NCBI RefSeq assembly: GCF_965225875.1
Contig: NZ_CBDDBS010000001.1
Coordinates: 496,001-560,000, forward strand
Length of the DNA: 64,000 bases
DNA from: Haliscomenobacter sp965225875
Lineage (GTDB): Bacteria; Bacteroidota; Bacteroidia; Chitinophagales; Saprospiraceae
Reading direction: 5' to 3'
A program made the position numbers and the translations under genes. Shown here in pieces: positions 57,191 to 64,000 of this stretch; within the stretch, counting starts at the first letter, position 1; the number at the start of each line of letters is the position of its first letter. The notes under the pieces were generated by a model that saw only the letters and a list, made by a program, of their open reading frames with translations, was not told the DNA's origin and did not search any database.

Positions 57191-60100
57191 TTACCGCACC
57201 AAGGTCACATCGCCCTTAAATATCAGCACCTCATCATCAATAAACTCCACTTCTGCGACGTACACGTACACGCCCGCGGGCATCAATTGATTCCGATAAG
57301 TGCCATTCCAGCCGAGGGGCTCCTGGCCAAGTGGGATGTCTTTGGTATCAAACATTTGTTCTCCCCAACGGTCGTAAATCTGGAGTCGTCGAATTCGTCG
57401 GGCTGCCGGCCCGCCATAGAGGGTGAAAAAATCATTTTTACCGTCCAAATCGGGCGTAAATCCATTCGGAATATAAATCGGGCGGTTTTTGACCACCGTG
57501 ACCAACAATTGATCGGTGGCTTTACAGCCCGTGGCATCGGTTATTTCAATCTGATAGCGCACCGTGCGTAAGGGGCCTGCCAGTGTGGTTTGACAGGTAG
57601 AGCAAGTGACCAGATCAGCAGGCGACCACTGAAAACTAACCGATGGATTGTTCGGCACGGCCAGTAAGGTGATTTTTTGCCCCAATGAAATAGAAGTATC
57701 CAAACCAGCGTCCACCAGCAATTGTGGAGGTTCTTTGATGCTTACTTCTTGTGAAGCTGTACAGCCACCAGCATCTTCAACCGCAACCGTATAAGTTCCA
57801 GCCCTTAACCCAATAAAACGATTGTCGCTTTGAAAATTGCCACCATTGATGCCATACTTATAAGGCGGTCGGCCCCCAGCTCCAAGTAGACTAATGATGC
57901 CTGACGCATCGCCGAAGCAGATGACATCTACCGGCTGGACATCACCAATGAGCAACAAAGGTGGGTCAACCAGTCTTGCAAGTGTATCCCGATTACATCC
58001 ATTAGAGTCGGTCAGGGTAACCCGATAGGTACCTGCGGGCAAATCCGAACGGAAAGGGGCAATGGATCCATTGTCCCAGAGATAGGTATAAGTGCCGGTA
58101 CCTCCACTACCCAAAATATCGACGGCTCCATCTTTTGCCCCAAAACAACTCGGATCACTGCTGTTCATTTGAAGCACCAGGCGTGGAAAATCCGCTACTG
58201 AAAAGTTGAATTCACCCTTGCAGAGGTTTTGATCTTGCACGGATACCTTATAGGTTCCCGCTCGAATATTGAGCAAAGAATTGGCCCCTCGGAAACCCAG
58301 GCCATCATTCCAATTGTATTGATAAGGTCCTTGCCCATTGCCCAATCGCACTACAATGGAGCCATTTGCCGATCCAAAACAGGTCGGTCGGGTAACTGCA
58401 TCAATGGTCGGATCGAGCCGCAGAGTAATTTCACGAACCTTAAGTAAAGTATCTTTTTCACAACCATTTCGGTCCCGCCATCGCAAGGTGTAATCACCGG
58501 CAGCTGCATTGCGGAGAACTGGGTCGGAGACCAGGGGGCCATTGTTCCAGCTGTACTGATAGGGTCCAGTGCCACCAGTGAGTTGAACACTTAATTCGCC
58601 GTCCCGGCCACCATTACAGGTCGCTTCTTTGTCTTGGGCGGTAAGTACAAAGGGAGTTGGGCCTTTTACTGTGAAAGTCAAATTGGTATCACAGGTGGCT
58701 TGATCGGTGATTTTGATGGAGTAGGTACCAGGGCTAAGGTTTTGAAGGTCTTCAGTACGTGACCCATTATTCCATGTGTAAATGTAAGGTCCATAGTTGT
58801 TGCTCACCCCTACATCAATGGAGCCTGTGCGCGTATCGGGGCAGTTCTCATCCCGTGTTTGACTACTGAGGGTGAAGTGATTTTTGCAACATTCTACCTC
58901 AATTTCCTTAATTTTGGTCACTACGCATCCATCGGTACTGGTGGCTCTGAGCAGGATGTTTTTTTTACCTGGCCGATTAAATTGAATCACATGTGGGCCT
59001 TTTCCATCTACGGCTCCTGGACGATCGGAGGTTGGACCAAAGAACCATTCCCATTTGGTAAATCCTCCATTGAAAACAGAAGCATCTGTAAATTTCACTT
59101 CTTGGCCAATACAACCGGGGCTCGAGTCTACATTAAAATCGGTCTTAGGACCGACAAAAGTCCCGGTCCCTCCAAAGGTGATCGTATATCCAGATCCTGA
59201 ATTGCTAAAATTGTTTACGACCAAAGCATAGGCGCGGCCACTCACCATGTTGAGTGGAGAAAGGAAGTTATTGCTTCCTACATCGCATCCGCAGTATTCT
59301 ACATCTCCATTTTCTCTTGCGCGCAAACCTGTTGCGCCAGTACAATTGATCCAATCATTTATGGTGATGCCAGGCCCTGTGATTTCACCCGAAGACATAC
59401 ATTTTATGACGTCCTTGCGAGCACAATTATTGACACCATTAGGCAGCTCAAAAACCATAAAATCAATGTCATCATCGGGATTCAAAGGAGTAATCGTAAA
59501 CGTTAAAGGCCCTGCTACATCACAAGTCCATTTGTACCAATTCGACTGAGACTCTTCAGGGGTACAACGTGTTCTTCCACAAAAACCATCTATTTCATTA
59601 GGATCTTTGCCTTCACCTATTACGAGTGGAATCGAAATCGAACTTTTATCACAAAGAATATTTCCGGTTGCACAATCACTGCTGGGGGTTTGGCTCGCCG
59701 TAAAATTATTAATACATAGTCTGAAAGTACCATTCAAGTTAGTACGGGAACTGACCCGGATAAAATACCTTTGCCCTATGGTCAACCCGGAAGCAAAAGC
59801 TTGAATGGTATGCCGATTAAACGCATCCGAAATACAGGTATTCATCTCCTGCAAATTACCACAGGTGCCCCTGTACAAGGCAAACTGGGGAGCCCTCAAT
59901 GTACCACCAGAATTAAGGCGAGTTGCGCCAGCAATACTGATGTTGACATCCGTCCCTATCGCATCAAACGCAAACCATACGTCATTATGAACAGTACCCG
60001 TAGCCATACAGGTTGGAATAGCTAGACCTGCTGTTGGGGTAGCCCCCACGGTCGTAAATTGTGCTGATCGGGAACACCACCCATCTAATGTATCCAATAA

Positions 60101-60193
60101 AAAGGCATTGGTACAAATGTCGTTTACGGGAGCTTGGGCATAAAGCTTGCCTAGCGCAAACACAGAAATAAACAGTACAAAAATTTTTCTCAT
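57191..60193 (-). CDS. Large secreted SprB-repeat protein with T9SS type B sorting domain
   Basis: About 1000 residues from ATG 60191-60193 (signal peptide RKIFVLFISVFALGKLYAQ). The N-terminal region is Cys-rich with two beta-sandwich domains (PVNDICTNAFLLDTLDGWC); a PKD-like domain follows (~360-440). Residues ~450-830 hold about five SprB repeats (for example GPYIYTWNNGSRTEDLQNLS, GPYQYSWNNGPLV, GTYTYLWDNGSIA). The C-terminal ~95 residues (PIYIPNGFTPDLDGKNDFFT ... FKGDVTLVR) are the gliding-associated CHU_C/type B sorting domain. Probably an adhesin or motility-related surface protein. Confidence 0.9.
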   Translation of the reverse strand: MRKIFVLFISVFALGKLYAQAPVNDICTNAFLLDTLDGWCSRSAQFTTVGATPTAGLAIPTCMATGTVHNDVWFAFDAIGTDVNISIAGATRLNSGGTLRAPQFALYRGTCGNLQEMNTCISDAFNRHTIQAFASGLTIGQRYFIRVSSRTNLNGTFRLCINNFTASQTPSSDCATGNILCDKSSISIPLVIGEGKDPNEIDGFCGRTRCTPEESQSNWYKWTCDVAGPLTFTITPLNPDDDIDFMVFELPNGVNNCARKDVIKCMSSGEITGPGITINDWINCTGATGLRARENGDVEYCGCDVGSNNFLSPLNMVSGRAYALVVNNFSNSGSGYTITFGGTGTFVGPKTDFNVDSSPGCIGQEVKFTDASVFNGGFTKWEWFFGPTSDRPGAVDGKGPHVIQFNRPGKKNILLRATSTDGCVVTKIKEIEVECCKNHFTLSSQTRDENCPDTRTGSIDVGVSNNYGPYIYTWNNGSRTEDLQNLSPGTYSIKITDQATCDTNLTFTVKGPTPFVLTAQDKEATCNGGRDGELSVQLTGGTGPYQYSWNNGPLVSDPVLRNAAAGDYTLRWRDRNGCEKDTLLKVREITLRLDPTIDAVTRPTCFGSANGSIVVRLGNGQGPYQYNWNDGLGFRGANSLLNIRAGTYKVSVQDQNLCKGEFNFSVADFPRLVLQMNSSDPSCFGAKDGAVDILGSGGTGTYTYLWDNGSIAPFRSDLPAGTYRVTLTDSNGCNRDTLARLVDPPLLLIGDVQPVDVICFGDASGIISLLGAGGRPPYKYGINGGNFQSDNRFIGLRAGTYTVAVEDAGGCTASQEVSIKEPPQLLVDAGLDTSISLGQKITLLAVPNNPSVSFQWSPADLVTCSTCQTTLAGPLRTVRYQIEITDATGCKATDQLLVTVVKNRPIYIPNGFTPDLDGKNDFFTLYGGPAARRIRRLQIYDRWGEQMFDTKDIPLGQEPLGWNGTYRNQLMPAGVYVYVAEVEFIDDEVLIFKGDVTLVR

Positions 60194-60310
60194 AGCCGAT
60201 CCAATTTGGCCTCTCAATTGATAAAGTTTACTGAAGCTACTACAAATAACGCCATTAAGCCAGATTTATATCACACCATTTGGAAAGAGGATGATATTTT
60301 TGTGCTTTGA

Positions 60311-61039
60311 ATGACAAAAAAAATACAAATGCGTCGCCACCTTCCCAATGCCATCACTTTATTGAATCTTTTTTGCGGCGCATGTGCGAGCCTATGTCTA
60401 CTATACGGACGTTTGGAATGGGCCATGGGGTTGGTCGCATTGGGTGCATTGGCTGATTTATTCGATGGAATGCTTGCACGCATGCTGAATGTGCATTCTG
60501 AATTGGGCAAACAACTGGATTCGCTGGCCGATATGGTTTCATTTGGGTTGGTGCCAGGGATTATTTTGTACGGACTGATTGCTGCGGCCTGGCAGGGGCA
60601 ATGGCCAACAGATCTGGAAATTCGGGCGCTCCCGGCCTTTACCATTACCCTTTTTGCCGCCTTACGTTTGGGCAAATTCAATCTGGATGAGCGGCAAAGC
60701 GATGGTTTTTTGGGCTTACCCACCCCGGGTTGCACTTTGTTCATGGTGGGCTTGTTGGCGGCTTATCTTTCTCCTGGTTCTTTTTTACATTTTGCCAGTC
60801 CAATCTGGTTTTATGTAATTACGGCACTCTTTTCAGCACTAATGGTTCTAGAAATTCCCATGTTTAGTTTTAAATTCAAATCCTTACAATGGACAGGGAA
60901 TGAGATAAGAATTATCTTTGCGGCGATTGCAGTGGCTGTTTTGCTGTTTTGGCAAATTGCCGGCTTAGCGATAGTGGTATCACTGTACATCCTTTTTTCA
61001 ATTTTCATCCATTTTTTTAAGCGTAAATCATTGCCATGA
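60311..61039 (+). CDS. pssA: CDP-diacylglycerol--serine O-phosphatidyltransferase
   Basis: A 242-residue membrane enzyme of the CDP-alcohol phosphotransferase family: RHLPNAITLLNLFCGACASL and the signature DLFDGMLARMLNVHSELGKQ then LDSLADMVSFGLVPG. Several membrane segments follow. It makes phosphatidylserine, the precursor of phosphatidylethanolamine. Its stop overlaps the purS start by 4 bp (ATGA). Confidence 0.93.
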   Translation: MTKKIQMRRHLPNAITLLNLFCGACASLCLLYGRLEWAMGLVALGALADLFDGMLARMLNVHSELGKQLDSLADMVSFGLVPGIILYGLIAAAWQGQWPTDLEIRALPAFTITLFAALRLGKFNLDERQSDGFLGLPTPGCTLFMVGLLAAYLSPGSFLHFASPIWFYVITALFSALMVLEIPMFSFKFKSLQWTGNEIRIIFAAIAVAVLLFWQIAGLAIVVSLYILFSIFIHFFKRKSLP

Positions 61040-61290
61040 AATTTGTTGCAGAAATTGACATTATGCCCCATAAAGAATTGCTGGACCCCCAAGGTAAAGC
61101 GGTGTCACACAATCTAAAAAGCCTGGATATTCATAGTGTGGCGGATGTGCGCATTGGCAAACACATCACCCTAACCCTGGAGGCTGAGACGGAGGAGGAA
61201 GCCCGTGAAACGGTGGACAACGCCTGCCGCAAATTGCTGGCCAATTTGATTATGGAGAGTTTCGCTTTTGAATTAACCGCAATAGAATAA
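61036..61290 (+). CDS. purS: Phosphoribosylformylglycinamidine synthase subunit PurS
   Basis: An 84-residue protein: KFVAEIDIMPHKELLDPQGK, AVSHNLKSLDIHSVADVRIG and ARETVDNACRKLLANLIMES match PurS, the small bridging subunit of the FGAM synthase complex (with PurL and PurQ, not in the window) in purine synthesis. Translationally coupled to pssA; a long inverted repeat starts at its stop codon. Confidence 0.93.
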   Translation: MKFVAEIDIMPHKELLDPQGKAVSHNLKSLDIHSVADVRIGKHITLTLEAETEEEARETVDNACRKLLANLIMESFAFELTAIE

Positions 61291-61389
61291 AGTTTAATGG
61301 TTCTGGATTGCATTCGGTTACTGACCTGCACTTCGACTACGCTCAGTGACCGGCTCAGTGACTGAATGCAATCCAAAACCATTAAACTT
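61290..61389 (+). terminator. Inverted-repeat terminator between purS and rsmI
   Basis: Arms 61290-61315 and 61364-61389 (aagtttaatggttctggatt... type) match at 25 of 26 positions. The loop contains a second repeat, cactgag/ctcagtg around the words cttcgactacgctcagtgac, a sequence I recall as recurrent in bacterial palindromic elements. It separates the pssA-purS transcript from rsmI. Confidence 0.75.
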
Positions 61390-61402
61390 TTAAGCCTCAC
61401 CC

Positions 61403-62116
61403 ATGCTCTACCTCGTTCCAACGCCCATCGGCAACCTTGAAGACATCACCCTGCGCGCCATTCGGGTACTCAAGGAGGTGGACATCATCCTGGCGGAAGA
61501 TACCCGTACTTCACGCAAGTTGCTTGATCACTACGGCATCGAAACTCCCCTCTGGGCCCATCATGCGCACAATGAGCATACGGCGGTAAATGGGGTAATG
61601 CGAGAATTTTTGGCGGGTAAAAAGTTGGCGCTGATCTCGGATGCGGGTACCCCCGGTATTTCTGATCCCGGTTTTTTGCTGGTACGCGAATGTGTAAAGC
61701 AAGGGATTCGGGTAGAATGTTTGCCCGGTGCAACCGCGCTGATACCGGCCCTGGTTCTGTCGGGATTGCCCTGTGACCGTTTTCATTTTGAAGGTTTTTT
61801 GCCCCATAAAAAAGGCCGACAAACCCGAGCGCAATACCTGGCGTCTTTACCCCAAACCTTTGCGCTGTACGAATCGCCCCATCGCCTGGTAAAGGCATTG
61901 GAACAACTCTTGGAGTTTTGTGGCCCTGAGCGCAGCGCTTGTGTGGTACGCGAACTGAGCAAGTTATTCGAAGAAGCGCATCGGGGTACTTTGGCGTCAC
62001 TTGTTGCGTTTTTTCAACAGCACCCCGAAAAAATCAAAGGGGAAATTGTCATCGTTGTCGCTGGGAAGGAAGACAAGGAAGGTAAAGAAGATAAATATGA
62101 AAAACATGAAAAATAA
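61403..62116 (+). CDS. rsmI: 16S rRNA (cytidine1402-2'-O)-methyltransferase RsmI
   Basis: A 237-residue SAM-dependent enzyme of the tetrapyrrole-methylase fold: LYLVPTPIGNLEDITLRAIR, ILAEDTRTSRKLLDHYGI, ALISDAGTPGISDPGFLLVR and ALYESPHRLVKALEQL. It methylates C1402 of 16S rRNA in the decoding centre. A charged tail (KEDKEGKEDKYEKHEK) is appended. Overlaps the next gene by 20 bp. Confidence 0.95.
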   Translation: MLYLVPTPIGNLEDITLRAIRVLKEVDIILAEDTRTSRKLLDHYGIETPLWAHHAHNEHTAVNGVMREFLAGKKLALISDAGTPGISDPGFLLVRECVKQGIRVECLPGATALIPALVLSGLPCDRFHFEGFLPHKKGRQTRAQYLASLPQTFALYESPHRLVKALEQLLEFCGPERSACVVRELSKLFEEAHRGTLASLVAFFQQHPEKIKGEIVIVVAGKEDKEGKEDKYEKHEK

Positions 62117-63116
62117 ACTGGCCCTCTTGGGTGGGCTTATTTGCGTTCTGGCTTTTGGTTTTACTTTTTGTAAAAATGGAAAAAGCCAGCCCGAAGTAGT
62201 GGATGAAAAGCCCCCTGTTGCAGCAAAAGTTCCTGCTTTTAACCGTGATTCGGCTTTCCAGTACGTAAACAAACAAACCGAGTTTGGCCCCCGCGTGCCC
62301 AATACTGCCGCTCACGTGGCCTGCAAAAACTGGCTTTCTGCCAAACTAAAAGGCTATGGACTGGAAGTCATCGAGCAAAATTTCACGCCTACTACTTTTG
62401 ATGGCAAAAAACTGAATAGCACCAACATCATTGGTCAATACCGCCCTGACCTCAGCCGACGGATTCTCCTGGCTGCCCACTGGGATTCACGCCCTTTTGC
62501 TGACTCACCTATTGCGACTGGTGACAAAACCAAACCCGTAATGGGTGCTGACGATGGGGGTAGCGGGGTAGGCATTCTGCTTGAAGTAGCCCGCCAATTG
62601 CAGGCCAATCCAGTAGACATTGGCGTGGACATCGTCTTTTTTGATGCCGAAGATTGGGGCGACAGCAGTGAAAACGCTAAATCCGACACCTGGTGCCTCG
62701 GTTCCCAATACTGGGCCAAAAACCTGCATTATAAAGGTGGAATCCGCCCTGAATATGGCATCTTGCTCGATATGGTAGGTGCCCCATCCGCACGTTTTGG
62801 GTTCGACGATGTGTCTTACGAGCGTGCTGGTGATGTCCTGCAAAAAGTATGGGGCCTGGCCAAAGAAATGGGTTATGGTCAATATTTTGTAGAAGAAGCA
62901 ACTGGCGGTATTACCGATGATCACGTGTACGTCAACTACATTGCAGGGATCAAAATGATCGACATCATCAACAAACCGGCAGCTAGTAAAACTGGTTTTG
63001 TGGACCATTGGCACACGGACGGGGATACCATAGACAAAATTGACCGGTACACTTTAAGAGCAGTAGGTCAAGTGTTATTGGCCGTAATCTATCGGGAGTT
63101 CAATGGTGAATTATAA
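62097..63116 (+). CDS. M28-family metallopeptidase / glutaminyl-cyclase-like lipoprotein
   Basis: About 339 residues from ATG 62097 (or 62106) with lipobox-like ALLGGLICVLAFGFTFC. Dizinc or zinc site residues: AAHWDSRPFADSP (His), MGADDGGSGVGILLEV (Asp), FFDAEDWGDSSEN (Glu-Asp) and FVDHWHTDGDTIDKI (His). The motif FFDAEDWGD and the spacing are closer to glutaminyl-peptide cyclotransferases than to aminopeptidases. Located in the periplasm or at the surface. It overlaps rsmI, probably in one transcript. Confidence 0.85.
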   Translation: MKNMKNKLALLGGLICVLAFGFTFCKNGKSQPEVVDEKPPVAAKVPAFNRDSAFQYVNKQTEFGPRVPNTAAHVACKNWLSAKLKGYGLEVIEQNFTPTTFDGKKLNSTNIIGQYRPDLSRRILLAAHWDSRPFADSPIATGDKTKPVMGADDGGSGVGILLEVARQLQANPVDIGVDIVFFDAEDWGDSSENAKSDTWCLGSQYWAKNLHYKGGIRPEYGILLDMVGAPSARFGFDDVSYERAGDVLQKVWGLAKEMGYGQYFVEEATGGITDDHVYVNYIAGIKMIDIINKPAASKTGFVDHWHTDGDTIDKIDRYTLRAVGQVLLAVIYREFNGEL

Positions 63117-63260
63117 AGATTTAGTTTAAAAAAGCATCAGAATCTGGAACGAAGGGTGGAAGCCTATTCTTACTTGGTCGTAGATTAGTGACATGTCTAC
63201 GCCAAGAACTCATTTGTACGCAGGACAATTCACATTCTTTTTGTTTCCCAAATAATTTCT

Positions 63261-64000
63261 ATGAAAAAGAAAAATGTTCTAATCATCATTTCTTTCATTT
63301 TCTTTTTCGGTTATAGCATCAAGCTGACCAGTCAAAATATCACAGGTAAGTGGTATAATTATGATTTTTCGGAAAATTTCATTGTTTTTGATACGCTTAG
63401 GCATTTTAATATACATGTTGATGATTTTTTATTTGAAGCCCCAGGTCTTCCATATCTAATTGAATCGAATAGTAATGATTCAGTTTTAATTGTAAAAATC
63501 GGGTCTTTATTCAAAGCTAATTTATATTTTTTTACTAGTCATATTGTTTTTGTTGGGTATAAAACAGGTGAAATTTCAGGCCATATTGATGAAGTAGGGC
63601 TTTTCTTGAAAGACAAGAGCTATAAAGATTCTCTGAATTTCGCTCGTGATCCCAAACTTGAAATACTTGTTCCTGAAAATTTCACAGGTGAAGCGTATAT
63701 AGCTTTTTCACAACCCGTGGATGATGGTCTACAAACTGTAACTTCAGAAAAAACAACGATCCGAATAAAAAAAAATGGGCTTCTTCAATCTTCTATTAGG
63801 CAAGATCCTCTCATTTATGCCAGAAAGAACGAAGTATTCCGTTATGAATCCTCTAATAAAGTATTACCAGTTTTTCATCCAGGTTTCACTCGTATTGAGG
63901 GTTTTAAGCATCGGTTAAACCCACAAGATATTTGTGTACTTTCTCTAGGCTTTAACCAAAGTGCCCGTTCAAAGATAAATGAAAAATTTTGCCAAGAAAT
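63261..64000 (+). CDS. Hypothetical exported protein, AT-rich, incomplete at the 3' end
   Basis: An open frame from ATG 63261 runs past the window end without a stop. The first ~20 residues form a signal peptide (KKKNVLIIISFIFFFGYS). The mature part is beta-rich (NITGKWYNYDFSENFIVFDT, HIVFVGYKTGEISGHIDEVG) with no family I recognise. Base composition is markedly AT-rich compared with rsmI and the M28 gene before it, as in the SUMF1-like and membrane-VOC genes, suggesting acquired DNA. Confidence 0.6.
   Translation, partial: MKKKNVLIIISFIFFFGYSIKLTSQNITGKWYNYDFSENFIVFDTLRHFNIHVDDFLFEAPGLPYLIESNSNDSVLIVKIGSLFKANLYFFTSHIVFVGYKTGEISGHIDEVGLFLKDKSYKDSLNFARDPKLEILVPENFTGEAYIAFSQPVDDGLQTVTSEKTTIRIKKNGLLQSSIRQDPLIYARKNEVFRYESSNKVLPVFHPGFTRIEGFKHRLNPQDICVLSLGFNQSARSKINEKFCQE

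Overview
The window looks like chromosomal DNA of a free-living member of the Bacteroidota, most likely a Saprospiria-type bacterium (Haliscomenobacter-like; this is inference from gene content, not from a marker gene). The evidence is two secreted proteins with Type IX secretion (T9SS) C-terminal sorting domains, a DUF5916 outer-membrane protein, an Omp28-type lipoprotein, the archaeal-like GGGP synthase found in this phylum, RicT next to holB, promoters of the TAnnTTTG type, and almost no Shine-Dalgarno sequences. No rRNA, tRNA, phage, transposase or CRISPR array was seen.

Layout. 1-2.9 kb: two unknown proteins and a DUF234-type AAA ATPase whose start codon abuts a cluster of 16-bp repeats. 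3-13 kb: DUF5916 protein, DinB proteins, an ECF sigma/cupin anti-sigma pair, GNAT enzymes, an HxlR regulator divergent from a PLP decarboxylase, and a DJ-1/PfpI protein. 13-21 kb: a B1 metallo-beta-lactamase lipoprotein, an AT-rich SUMF1-like gene, an AraC/xanthine-dehydrogenase-type (IorAB) module bounded by an intact cupin gene and a decayed cupin 3' fragment, and an ArsR-SRPBCC-DUF998 operon with a clear promoter/operator. 21-33 kb: SnoaL, TfoX, a nitrilase, a conserved unknown protein with an M15 peptidase, GGGP synthase with RsgA, MATE, cytochrome c, LpxH and an SDR with altered catalytic residues. 33-42 kb: a T9SS cargo with a PPKDTVVT repeat linker, CBS and redox-dead thioredoxin-like proteins, then a FixL-like haem-PAS kinase followed by a REC-CRP/FNR fusion (a probable oxygen-sensing pair), Omp28, a POT transporter and a START protein. 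42-49 kb: ricT-holB, glutathione peroxidase, PrsW, a SpoIIE-type phosphatase, TM2-TPR-SHOCT and CBS proteins. 49-54 kb: a complete Hen1-Pnkp RNA-repair operon. 54-57 kb: a TetR-controlled cupin/membrane-protein unit with twin operators, gene fragments copied from both flanking genes, and an AT-rich membrane-VOC fusion. 57-64 kb: a large SprB-repeat T9SS type B protein, pssA-purS, rsmI, an M28 lipoprotein and an incomplete AT-rich secreted protein.

Two patterns run across the whole window. Long, often nested inverted repeats occupy many intergenic gaps, acting as bidirectional terminators or as dispersed palindromic elements. A 35-37 bp GGGGC...GCCCC repeat recurs in three intergenic gaps, twice within 20 bp of a start codon. 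In addition, two accessory modules (15.0-18.8 kb and 55.8-57.2 kb) are each bordered by a degenerate copy of a neighbouring gene's 3' end, which suggests a shared mode of module acquisition or rearrangement. The strongest functional stories are the Hen1-Pnkp RNA-repair cassette, the FixL-like/REC-CRP oxygen-response pair, and the operator architectures of the TetR, ArsR and AraC units.
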